Origin: Pezicula radicicola
Taxonomy: Eukaryota; Ascomycota; Leotiomycetes; Helotiales; Dermateaceae
DNA length: 64,000 bases
Direction: 5' to 3'
Assembly (NCBI GenBank): GCA_003008705.1
Contig: PDUO01000014.1
Location: 904,696-968,695 of the forward strand
In this document: positions 10,658 through 20,623 of the stretch, one piece after another
How positions within the stretch are numbered: the first letter of the stretch is position 1
Layout of the letters: the number at the start of each line of letters is the position of its first letter
Notes under the pieces: generated by a model
The model's input: the letters and a program-made list of their open reading frames with translations, nothing else
Database searches by the model: none
Told to the model about the DNA's origin: nothing
Position numbers and translations under genes: made by a program

Positions 10658-11092
10658 AAAAAAAACAAGTCTTACTGATGTGGCTAGGTATTTACAGTTA
10701 TCAACCTTGCGTTGAATGCGTAGTATGTCCCGCATAATAAGAGTGGTTTTCGTATATCATTTACTTTTCATCTCAATCAACAATCACACTGCTTATTACC
10801 CTTGAGTCCTATCACAGGCTATCTTTGAAGATCTATTTTGCAATTTATTTCCACTCGAGTTTGCACTGCGGTTAAACTGTGTTTGTAAAATGAAACAGCG
10901 CTTCTCAGTTGCTCGCTTAAATTTCAATAATTCGCATTCTGAAGAAAGACACAGCAACTGAAACTTGAGCCAAAATTGCAGAGGTTGAAGCGAGTGTCTT
11001 TACCATACACTAATATAAGTGAACGGGGCAATAGCGCAGCCTATAATAATTATACAGCCCTTTCACTAGTAACCCCGCATCCACCCCCTCAC
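10658..11092. other. Intergenic between converging genes
   Basis: Shared 3' region of the dehydrogenase and the minus-strand 2EXR gene. Begins with a poly-A tract directly after the stop; no other feature. Confidence 0.4.
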
Positions 11093-12229
11093 TCAAAACC
11101 CAACAGCACCAAACTCCCCACCAAGCCTCTCCACAACACACCCCTCAAGAAACCTCTCCATAAAGCCTTTCCTCATCACCCAATGAGAGATACTCCCGTC
11201 ATCCATAGGTCCTGGCACAGAAAAAGGAACACAAGTCCCATCCCTTCTCGGTAACCAAAGTTCCACATCCGGACAACTCCACTCAGGATCTCCCTCCTTC
11301 AATTCCTTTACAACCTCTGTAAAATACATAGAAGCCGGCATTATAGAAAACCTCAATGCCATCACTCTTTCTTCCCCAGCATCTTCTCTCATTGCTTTGA
11401 GGTATCTCCGTACGTTTTTTCTGTCTTCCCAGGGTAGGATTATGATGAGTTTTTGGAGGGAGCGGTAGGGGAGGAGGAGTTGATTTGGTATATTATGTCT
11501 TATCTGTCTTTGAGTTTTACATAGTTTTCTCCAGATCGATACTGAGATCATTAGATTTTTTACGTTTTGAAAAATGTGTTCTTGATTTTGAGATGTGATG
11601 AATTTTCGTAGCTCTTGTTCGGATATTGGATCTGTTCTGGGATTTGCTCTCCAAGGATATTCATCGTAGATTGATCCGAATTGTAAGATGTCGAGGTTGG
11701 TGTTGAATGGTAGGCGAAGACTTCCTCCTCCTCCGTGTTTAGTATTATTTGTGGGGTATAGTCTGTAGATTTCGGCGCGGGATTCTCTGCATGTGTGGAG
11801 TAATGGATGGAAGGAACGGGTATGGAAACTGAGATGTTTTTCTTTAATTGGTCGCTTTGAATGACTATTTGCCATTTGAGCTAAGTACCAACGTGGTACC
11901 TTGTAAATATGTCGAAGCTTTTCGCCACGTGCTAACAGTTTATGGGCTGATTTGTACTTGGAATATGTGACTTGTGTGATTCGTGGTTTACCATCGTTTA
12001 AGGCAAATGCGTAGATTTTATTTCGGATCTCTCGTGGGAGGTTTCTGAAGAGGAAGAAGGTTTCGCTTTGATCGGGTTTAGGATCCGGTGAGCTTTTTTG
12101 GCTCATCTTCCAGGTTGGCAGGATCTTCATTTTGCCTTTCTGTTTCGACAGTTTCGAGGTTTCTAGGGACACTTTGGTTCTTTGTAGTGGGTTGTGAAAC
12201 CTTTGCATACTTGTTTTAGTGTTGTCCAT
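11093..12229 (-). CDS. 2EXR domain protein
   Basis: A single exon of 378 aa. The 2EXR motif lies at about residues 59-78: F-L-F-R-N-L-P-R-E-I-R-N-K-I-Y-A-F-A-L. It is an F-box-like helix found in a large, lineage-expanded fungal family of unknown role. A second family hallmark, L-L-H-T-C-R-E-S-R-A-E-I-Y, is at about 142-154. The N-terminal 55 residues are basic and Ser/Thr-rich. No enzymatic motif is visible. The resemblance to F-box helices has led to the suggestion of protein-protein adaptors, which is not established. Three further relatives are in this window (13200-14762, 17869-18687, 45589-46278). Start chosen as the first ATG of the frame; an internal start at the Met preceding K-I-L-P is possible. 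Confidence 0.85.
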   Translation of the reverse strand: MDNTKTSMQRFHNPLQRTKVSLETSKLSKQKGKMKILPTWKMSQKSSPDPKPDQSETFFLFRNLPREIRNKIYAFALNDGKPRITQVTYSKYKSAHKLLARGEKLRHIYKVPRWYLAQMANSHSKRPIKEKHLSFHTRSFHPLLHTCRESRAEIYRLYPTNNTKHGGGGSLRLPFNTNLDILQFGSIYDEYPWRANPRTDPISEQELRKFITSQNQEHIFQNVKNLMISVSIWRKLCKTQRQIRHNIPNQLLLPYRSLQKLIIILPWEDRKNVRRYLKAMREDAGEERVMALRFSIMPASMYFTEVVKELKEGDPEWSCPDVELWLPRRDGTCVPFSVPGPMDDGSISHWVMRKGFMERFLEGCVVERLGGEFGAVGF

Positions 12230-13199
12230 TTTTACTGAGTAGGGAATTGGAAAGTTTCGTAAGTGGAATAAAGATTTTCTGACATTAATAGGAGAAAATT
12301 TCGTTGTACTTAGGCCATAGACCGGCCTTGGGGTTAATTGGAGAATATGCTGTTCTCAAAGTAAGCTAATCTACGAAGGACCGAAGCATTAGTTGAACGG
12401 CGAAGCGCCACTAGTTCAGTTAAAGCGCACCGAACTATTGTAGTAATGCTTTTGTTGCATGTCTGCAATCTATAAATCCGAGTTCAAATCGATTTTAGGG
12501 TTGGAGTCCTTAGAGCTAGGAACATGTTTTAGAAAAATTTAGTTGAAATTAACACTTTACTTAGCATAACACTAGGTTGTTTAGATCGCGCCACACAAAT
12601 GGTTTACACCACCCACTATTACAACTTCTTATACAACAATAATTTGCTGGGATTCTTTAGTATATATATCTTTGTATAAATGATATAGGGAAGGCTAGGT
12701 TTTGGGTTTGCTATCGGTAAGAGATCACAGCTGAAATAACCACCTTACCTACATACCTAACTAGACGCTTGTTCCTAAGATAGCACTAGTCCTATTGGCT
12801 TACACTATTTCTCAAGCGATGGTATGAATGTTGCATATTTGCAATCTACACATCCCTATATAGATAGCATTTAGGATCGTTAGGATTAGCTAGGACGTTA
12901 CAAAGTAAGTAGAAACAATGTTTGTGCGTATCTATAGTGGGCTCGTAATCGTAAAACTTGAGGAAACCACTATTTTTAAAATACTAACTTTTAGCCATGA
13001 TCTATCATTTTCAAATAGTAAGATTTTAAATAGGCGCATATAGCGTGGTTGGCAACAGAGCCTACTCGCTTAGCTTGTAGGAAGGTTGATTGCATTGGTA
13101 ATTGAACATTAAGGTCAGCACTTCAAACCCGACATCCAATTCAAAAGTCCACTTATAGAATATTAAATAAAAAGACGCTTAAAATACCCCATAAATAAA
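12230..13199. other. Intergenic with degraded repeat-like sequence
   Basis: AT-rich. Two diverged copies of a short segment, GTTGCAT-n3-TGCAATCTA-n2-ATCC (about 12453-12480 and 12831-12858), lie here. The first is followed by a B-box-like GAGTTCAAATCG; near 13040 a stretch resembles a tRNA D arm (TAGCGTGGTTGGCAACAGAG), followed by CTTCAAACCC. This could be the remains of pol III-derived short elements. No gene. Confidence 0.35.
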
Positions 13200-14762
13200 T
13201 CAAACAACACCAAAACCCCAAGGAACAACATTCCCGCCATCAAGATGCATAACCTCATCCTCCACAATATCCCTAACATCCCCAACCATCTCCTCCTCCA
13301 TCTGAGGTCTCTCAATCAACAAGATCCTAACACCCTCCTCACAACCCCTCTCTCGATTCAAGACCCCCTCCAACTCACCACAAAACTGAACCTTAACATC
13401 ATCCTTCACATCCACGTCTTCAATCTCAACCTCTACCCATCTCAATGCCGTCATCCTGCATAACCCTTCCGTAATCCACAATTTACTGACATTAAGAACA
13501 CCTCGCTTTTGCTGCTCATCATTGTCTGTTCTGTTGGTTTCATTACTCCGAACCCCATCCATATTAACAGCTTCTGCCATCATCAAAGGAACAGGAGCAG
13601 TTGGAGGGATAACACTCCCACGAATACCAAGTCGTAAACCTTCGACTCCACTCCATAGGGCACAAAGTTCCTTCCACCCACCATCTAGATCAACTCCAAT
13701 ACTTCGCATTCGTTGATACTATTCCATCGCCAAAGTCAGCCCAACTATTCAAAACTTCCCGATTCCACCAAATTCCAAATAACAGTACACCAAATCGAAA
13801 AATCTTTCCCTAAATAATCCTTCTAAACAATTGGAACTTACTTCTAGATCTCGCGCTAAAACCTCAACACCAACCCACTTAACCCCCACCCTCTGCCACT
13901 CTCTCAGCCCCCTCATAAACCCCCTCGCAGCATAAACACCACTCCCAAACCAGTTAACAAACGTAAAAACATTCTGCTCAAACGGCAGCATACGAGTTTC
14001 GTCATAAATCTGCTTACAACTCGCGAGTAACCCGGTAGGGATTTTGCCTTGGATAGTTCTAGTTCTGGCTTTTCCTTGGTGGGGGTGCTTTTCTGTGAGG
14101 GTGGGATTGGTGATGGTGGGGAGGCTGAAACCTTGGGGATGGAGGTATTTGTGAAAGGCGGGTTGGGTGCTAGTTCTGGTGAACGCTGGGGATGATGAGC
14201 ATGCGAGATGAGCGTGGTGAATTGGGTTGGTGTTAAGGATGTAGTCATATATTTGGAGGCGGATTTCGTAGGGGAGGTCGAGTAGTGGTGAGCCTTTGGC
14301 TGGGTCTAAGGTAGCTTCTGGCGAAGTGGCAGTATCGACAGATCTACTTGGAGATGCGTTGACGACTTCTGGGGGAGGATTTCCTTTTGTCATATTGTAA
14401 CCTGCCACAGGTTGACTTTCTGCGGTAATTGACGTGATTTCGAAAGTGCTAGTACATGATTTGAGATAGTATTTTGGTGGAAAGCTGAAATTTGGTGGCG
14501 ACTTGCGGACGCTCTTATCACTTAATTTGGAAGTCGAGAGAGTGTATTTTGGAGGGAAAGACATGTCAGGAAGTGGCTTGACAATGGCTCCGTGTTCTCT
14601 ATTTGAATCTATATGATATCTCGGTGGAAAAGACATGTTGGGTGGCGATTTGGAGTGGATCTTGCTGTCCTCTGGTGCAGAGAGCTTGTATTTTGGCGGG
14701 AAAGACATATCTGGGGCTACCTTGATAGGAGTTCTAGTTCCAGGGAAAGGTATTGACGTCAT
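13200..14762 (-). CDS. DUF7730/2EXR-type protein with four N-terminal MSFPPKY repeats
   Basis: Two exons, 14762-13842 and 13718-13200, joined in phase 0 across a 123-base intron (GTAAGT donor, GCTGAC branch, GAATAG acceptor), give 479 aa. Residues 17-98 hold four copies of P-[DN]-[MF]-S-F-P-P-[KR]-Y spaced 24, 24 and 25 residues apart. About residues 165-190 carry the F-box-like motif L-L-D-L-P-Y-E-I-R-L-Q-I-Y-D-Y-I-L, and about 253-270 the matching A-S-C-K-Q-I-Y-D-E-T segment typical of DUF7730. The C-terminal exon is acidic. The frame is open 41 codons further upstream to an ATG at 14885; I prefer 14762 because the extra segment is hydrophobic and unlike the rest. A TGACGTCA palindrome overlaps the preferred start. 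Function unknown. Confidence 0.75.
14469..14714 (-). repeat. Four-copy coding minisatellite (MSFPPKY repeat)
   Basis: Encodes four tandem units of about 24 residues, each starting with P-[DN]-[MF]-S-F-P-P-[KR]-Y and followed by a variable polar spacer rich in Ser and Lys. The core is conserved while the spacers differ, which suggests selection on the motif rather than a recent expansion. Confidence 0.85.
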
Positions 14763-15943
14763 GACTGATCGTAAAGTCCAAAACTTGAGCTCGCAGTAAA
14801 CTCGTTCAAAAATCAATGAGGAGATAATTATAACTTTGGTATGCCATGTGAATGTATAACCATCAAGGTGCTTCGAAAATACCAATTCTTGGGCTCCAAA
14901 GAAAGAATTCGAAGATGGAAGATGGAAGATTTAACGGCCTGAAGTCAACAGCGACGTGCAATGGGAATTGAACCGTAGTATATGAGAACTGATGAACATT
15001 ATTATCGTGTCACGCATCGAGACGACCGCCACTCCCCACTGTCATCTGTCAGCCGCACTCCAAGATCTCACCTAAGCCCGGCATTCCCCTTTGCCCAGTA
15101 CGATGGGACCAGTGGTCGTCTGTGCAATAAGCCCTTAACAGCGAGACACGCAGTGCGATTGAATAATATGTGCATTGTGCTGCCCTTTCAATAGGCTATT
15201 GTTGCAACCGAGCTGACATAGACTTGATAGCCTTTGCTTAACATTGCACGCGATTGGCATATTACAACTTCCCAGATGTCGATCAGTTTTAGTAGCTCCA
15301 CCAACTGGACCCTTGTCATGGTTCAATCTACTTGCAATGGATTAGCTCGCTTTCTAGACCTGGTTTTACGTCCGTAATTCAAAATAGCATGTTGATTGAG
15401 GATGGGTCCAGAGAACAACTCAAGTCTAACAGTGGATTTTGATTGTAAAACAACAACTCGAACTTTAACGTTAAGAAGGCCATTAATGGCAGGTACATGC
15501 GTGGGCTTTTTCCGTTGTGGTCTGATTACCCCATTCTTTGAGGTCTCGTGCTATGTGGAGACTGAAGAGCCGAGGGTATATCAAGTCGTCGATCCGCATC
15601 GGCGGATGGTTGAACGATGAGGTTCCTGAACTACTAACATTCATCATGATGGACCAATGGAATGTAGACGAGGTTGTTAAATTTCCAGGTACCGAGTATC
15701 TCGTGGGGTTATTCGGTAGTCGATGATTCAACCAACTTAGACCATGATTAATCGTCGATGCCCATTTTTCGATCATATGTGCCTAGAATCGTGGGACGAA
15801 TGTTCAACGATAATTTGAATCCTCGTGTATGGGGACGGCCCAGTATAAAATCTGCTCATGGTCCCCATGTCCAGTGGACTGATGTTGAAATGTTGAAATA
15901 CCGCGAGGTAGGGTTGTCATGCAGCTGTTCGGATTAAACCACA
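14763..15943. other. Intergenic, no gene seen
   Basis: Upstream region of the repeat-containing gene and 3' flank of MED8. Several ORFs under 100 codons lie on both strands without protein features. Confidence 0.4.
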
Positions 15944-16803
15944 TCATCTCCTCATCTCCTGCTTCGGTAATATCTCTCCTCTGGTAGCAAACTCCAAGAT
16001 ATCTTCGAAACTCCTCACTTTGCCATCTTTCCTCTTATTCTGTGGATTTAGCTCTCCCAACCCAAACTCCACCTGACCCATACTCGGCTTCCTCACAACC
16101 GTGACATCCATCGTTCCTGTCCCACCCATCTCTTCATCCTCATCTTCCTCCTCACTACTGTCTTCCTCGTCATCATCAAGTTTCCTTCTGAGTCCCGTAT
16201 TGACATTCTCAATTCCCATTTCCCGTTCCTCGGCTGTGTAATTATCCCCTGCCTCCGTGGTCGCATACTCCGCAACTCTCTGGCCGATCCATTCGCGCGC
16301 CCAGTTAAAAAGCTCATCCTCGCTATCTCCAGTGCCCTTCTGCATGCTTCGTCCTTCTTCGACCCATTCTTCAATTGACGGCTCCAGCTTTTTGCGCACA
16401 AGTTGGACGAGCATTCCCTCTTGTGTTCGGCCAGGGTAATTTGTAGACGGGTAGACGACTGTTCTCTCCATCAAATCGGCGTGCGCTGCTAGATGTTCGC
16501 TGAGACCCTGTATATTCTTGGCCAGGATAGAGCCAGAGGTCTGGAGGGCGGCCCTATGTGGAGGAAGTCGTCAGCATACGAACTATGATGCATTATAAGT
16601 GTCGGCTGCGCATGTTGAAGCTGAGTGCAGCCGTTGGCGCAGATAATCTGTCTATACTAAAGAAGCACACACCAGTCTGGGAGAGGATTGCTGTGCAATA
16701 CATCGTTCTTGAGGGATCCAATATTGTTCGTGAGCTGGTAGAGGCGCTGTCGCGTTTGTTCGAGGGCTTTGATGTCCTCCTGACGCAGGTGTGGTTGATC
16801 CAT
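15944..16803 (-). CDS. med8: Mediator complex subunit 8
   Basis: Two exons, 16803-16673 and 16553-15944, with a 118-base intron (GTGTGT donor, ACATAG acceptor) give 246 aa, a normal length for fungal MED8. The N-terminus has the family signature E-x-L-E-Q-T-R-x-R-L-Y-Q-L (about residues 14-25), then L-x-N-D-V-L-x-S-N-P-L-P-x-W spanning the splice site, and S-I-L-A-K-N-I-Q-G-L-S-E-H-L (about 52-65). Next comes V-V-Y-P-S-T-N-Y-P-G-R-T-Q-E (about 76-89), the most conserved block of fungal MED8. A long acidic Glu/Asp tract follows near 165-185. MED8 is part of the Mediator head module in the nucleus, where it helps link activators to RNA polymerase II. The weak GTGTGT donor is supported by the restored frame and by the family alignment. 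Confidence 0.92.
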
Positions 16804-17868
16804 ATTCGCAAATTGAGTTCAATGTAGTTATGGCACGTCGCAATACCAATTTGAATATTTATGACAGTCGAACTAGTGATTGTGTTGTTGTGTACATCTA
16901 GGGGCAGTACGAGGGAGTCTACAATTCTGCGATTCTGAAGTCCGGGGAAGCTCAAAGCGGGCGGCCGCATCGACCGCAGTTGCGATTCAGCCAAACACCA
17001 TGACATGAATTACAACAAGAACACTGATACTGTACTGATGATTCTACAGTAGTGAAGCAGCCCTCCTAGCACAGAGCACAGGGCACAATTCTCAAGTCTG
17101 CAATTACTGACTTTGAAAAGAAAATCCAGAAATATGAAAAAGCAAAAAGTCGCAATCTCAATATGACTTCATCCAATAGGTCCTCTTTAGGTCCTTTTGG
17201 GTACGGTACAAGCTATAGCGGAAGTGTCAGTGGCCTGGGAGCTATGATTGTACTACCTTCAAATGGATTGAATAGAGGGACCATCGCAATAAGAGAAAAT
17301 GATTTCTTCCATCGCCCGAATACTTCTGTGGCACCCAAATAGACATGATGAAGGTGAAGTTGTGGAAGAACCGAGAAGGAAGTTAAATCGACCAGCGCAG
17401 AGAGTCTTTAATTTTGTTCCTACATTTGGTTATTTTCTTATATAGTGAAATACATAGATAGTGAATGCGGACGAAATTTCCTTAGCGTAATAAATCTTCG
17501 GACAATGGACTTGGAGAACCTGGGCACACACATATATACTGTACTGCACATATAATGTGGGACTTCTTCTTGTTCTTCCTTCTTTTTTAACGGCGCCACA
17601 CTTATGATACGCTACAGATAGAGAGAAAGCACTAGTCTTTGTGCCATAAATACTAAGTCCCCTAGTCAATTTAAGTAGCTCACTAAGGAAATAGTATAGA
17701 AGCAGGCGTATATAAACTATTCCCACATTTTTGTTCCGAAGGTTCGAAAATCCAAGACAGTGGACGCATTTAGGTACTCTACGGAGTAACCGCACTCGAC
17801 AACAACTGCTGACATTAGTTCTCGCCATACCAACAACACAGTCTTCCAATAGATTACCAACAGCCAAC
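16804..17868. other. Divergent intergenic region, no gene seen
   Basis: Lies between MED8 (minus) and a 2EXR gene (plus). ORFs antisense to MED8 exon 1 and one at 17430-17936 (minus) show no family features. Confidence 0.4.
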
Positions 17869-18687
17869 ATGGAGGTTAGCACATCTTTCCCAGAAGCCGA
17901 ATCTTCCCAAGAGAATAAACGTGCGACACAATTCATGGACCTCCCCCTCGAAATTCGCTGGATGATCTATGTGTACGCTGGAATGACTCCGCGTGTCATT
18001 CGACTCACAAAATACTTCAAAAATGCCCCAATGATCCTTCCCCCAAACTCTTTGAGGGTTCGCATCATCGCAGCACTCGTTCCTCGTTCAATAAGTACAT
18101 ATATCAACCGTCTTCGTCAACGTCATTCCGCTCCTCTTTCTACATGTTTGGATCAGGGTAAATTTACCACCAAGCCATTAAGGTTATTGATCCAATTCCG
18201 GCCAACAGTTTTGCAGGTTTGCAAGGAATCTCGGGACAAAGTCTACAAGGAATTCCACTTTCAGAACAAGTCACGATTCGGTCTCAACGTTCCTGGCCTT
18301 ACATTTACTAGGGGCCCTTATCTACATGCACAAAACCCAGAGGATTCAATTTCGAGGTTTATAGCACACATCATGTACTACTATTATTCTAACATCAAGG
18401 GTCGGAGACTCACGCTGGATGTCAAATTTTGGGAGTTTTTATGGAAAACAGATGTACTTAGTAACATTACCTTAGGTTACTTAACCTCACTCGAGCATTT
18501 GGAACTTGTCTTTCCCGCATCTTCACGGAAAGAAGTTGTTGGGGTTTGCAAAGGCGAGTTTGGTCCAAGAGGAGCTCCTCTTTGGTTTATAGGCTTGGAA
18601 AGGCTCCATGATGAGTTAAATGATATCATGAGAGACCATGCCGAGTTCAAATACCCTGCTGTGGAATTATACGTATTTGGCAAATAG
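17869..18687 (+). CDS. 2EXR domain protein
   Basis: A single exon of 272 aa. The 2EXR motif F-M-D-L-P-L-E-I-R-W-M-I-Y-V-Y-A-G is at about residues 22-38, and the family's second block, V-L-Q-V-C-K-E-S-R-D-K-V-Y-K-E-F, at about 116-131. The C-terminus keeps the usual hydrophobic strand pattern L-E-H-L-E-L-V-F and a closing Y-P-A-V-E-L-Y-V-F. No catalytic motif. The ATG at 17869 follows CCAAC, a good fungal context; the frame is open 46 codons further upstream without a better start. Role unknown; related genes at 11093-12229, 13200-14762 and 45589-46278. Confidence 0.88.
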   Translation: MEVSTSFPEAESSQENKRATQFMDLPLEIRWMIYVYAGMTPRVIRLTKYFKNAPMILPPNSLRVRIIAALVPRSISTYINRLRQRHSAPLSTCLDQGKFTTKPLRLLIQFRPTVLQVCKESRDKVYKEFHFQNKSRFGLNVPGLTFTRGPYLHAQNPEDSISRFIAHIMYYYYSNIKGRRLTLDVKFWEFLWKTDVLSNITLGYLTSLEHLELVFPASSRKEVVGVCKGEFGPRGAPLWFIGLERLHDELNDIMRDHAEFKYPAVELYVFGK

Positions 18688-19726
18688 CTTCATAAATGGC
18701 GAGGAAAATCTTCGATGATGTGGTCTGTACTGTAAAAGCTCTCTTTGCATGTGATATTACAGGGCATAAGGTATAAGGAAAGTGACAATTACAAGGGTAT
18801 TGTACGAAGTATCTAGTTCTAGCATAAAATAACTAGTAGCATTCAGGCTATGAATGCCAGGATCCGTCTATCAAATTCAAGGGCACCCCTTTTGCTTTCT
18901 ACATTGGCATTTATTCTCAGAAGTGCCTGATCACATCGTATACCTATTAGGATACGTAAAGTGCACTATTCCCTCTTTCCTAGCTTTCTAGAAAAACAGA
19001 GGCCATCAGGGAAATCCGTATCTAGAGTCTAAAACCAAAACTGGGCTCTCTAAACCTGTTCTGTTCTATCTGTTGCTTTTCACAGTACTTGGAACTACCA
19101 CAGCTTTAGTGACTAAGCCTAATGCGCAGACTTCTCATTTACTAAGATAAAATATGCGTTTTTGATCAAGTCTAGGCACGAGAGACCTATACTGAATTCT
19201 AAAGAATAGAAGCACTATTTTCACAGAGACAACATTTCGTTAGCAGTATTTTCTTCGCTTTGGATTATCCCAAAGACAAATGGTCTCTAAATCTGTTGAA
19301 CGTATGAAATTCAGACCTCGAGTTGACTGCACGTAACCACTTACGAACTAATTGTCAGTAAAATTAGCCTCTACGATTTATCTGAAGTCTTCACCTTTTA
19401 GAACTTACAGTTATAAGTCTTGAAGAATATACTTGTACCAACGACTAAATATATAAGTGTTGTGTTATGTGCGGCAGTAAAGTAAATAAGGTCTAGGTAA
19501 ACTAGCCTTTTTGTAAGCTTTCGTCTACAAAACATATTAATCTCACTCTAAAAACAAACAAGATTAGTTTTAAAAATTGCATCGTTACTACTGTCACGAG
19601 GAATAAATAGTAAATAATTCACATAGTAACTATCATTGTCTAAATAACTAAATTGCTATAGATAAAGAACAATGACTAGGCAAATAAGAACGAGTGTCCC
19701 TCGCTAAATTTCCTACATAAACTCTT
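18688..19726. other. Intergenic, AT-rich, no gene seen
   Basis: Over one kilobase between converging genes with stops in all frames and no long ORF. It reads like mutated repeat sequence, but I found no terminal repeats. Confidence 0.35.
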
Positions 19727-20460
19727 TTATAACCATCTCGATCTCGTGAGTCGATCCTTCCCCCAAGGATCCGCACCATTCTCCAGTAAGAACCTAGCAT
19801 TATCAACTCGTTCTGCACGTACAGCCCAATGCAATAGCGGACCAAGGGCAAACGCGCCAAACTTAAAGTCATCTAAAGCATTGGGGTCGTAGCCGAGCTC
19901 AAGGAGATGTTTTAGACTGGAATTCTTGGAGAGGATGTGCTGAATAGCATGGTAGGGTCTGAACTATCTTGATCAGGTAATTCTGAAATATTGTCTGATG
20001 TAGGCTCGCGGGAGCTTTTGTACTCTCCACATTCAGTCGCAAGGTGCAATGGTAAGCTATCTTCAAGCCTGGCGCCGTGCTGTATAAGGAGGCCTATGAC
20101 AGCTACTGCAATTGATGAATCTCTGCAAGCAGTCACATTAAGAATACTTCCGGAATATGAAACTATGGGCTTCTTTGAACTAAATGGGTGGTGGGGATGA
20201 GGACCAAGGTTCGGGTTTGCGCTGTGCTCGAGGAACCATTTTGTTAATGGAAGCGACCAAGTGACAACGCGACTACAATACAAATAACACAAAGAGTAAG
20301 TATATTGTTAAGAAGTATTGATGTTGAGTTTTCAAGGATGGATATACCTTAACCCCGTTTGATTAGACCCGTATACCGAGGAATTAATATCCCAACCTTC
20401 TTGAAGGAAAAACTCGAACGTATCAACAGACATTTTCCTGACTGCAGCATGGAAGGGCAT
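19727..20460 (-). CDS. Small ankyrin-repeat protein
   Basis: Three exons, 20460-20348, 20272-20024 and 19958-19727, give 197 aa in one frame. Introns are 75 bases (GTATAT donor, TTGTAG acceptor) and 65 bases (GTACAA donor, TTCAG acceptor). Ankyrin units are visible as P-F-H-A-A-V-R-x-x-x-V-D-T-F-E-F-F-L-Q-E-G-W-D-I-N, then W-F-L-E-H-S-A-N-P-N-L, then L-L-I-Q-H-G-A-R, then L-L-E-L-G-Y-D-P-N-A-L-D-D, and finally L-L-H-W-A-V-R-A-E-R-V-D-N-A-R-F-L-L-E-N-G-A-D-P. The second intron is inferred: without it the frame is broken between the third and fourth repeats, so a one-base shift in a decaying gene is the alternative. The start is the first ATG before the first repeat, but the frame is open further upstream. 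Likely a protein-interaction scaffold. Confidence 0.6.
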
Positions 20461-20623
20461 GGGTTGCCAAATTACTGCTCCAGCAAGGAATATGTAGGAT
20501 ACAGAAGTCTGCTTGAGGACTTTTTGGGACGGCGGATATAATAGTATCCGCGGTCATGCAACCCCTTCTCTTCCCGGAACTAACCAACATCACCGCCAGC
20601 TTCGTCATCTCTTCAAGAACATT

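Noticed and set aside
16593..17006. A 137-codon minus-strand ORF overlapping MED8 exon 1
   Set aside because: Different frame from the MED8 exon, which has clear family sequence; its own product has no recognisable features.
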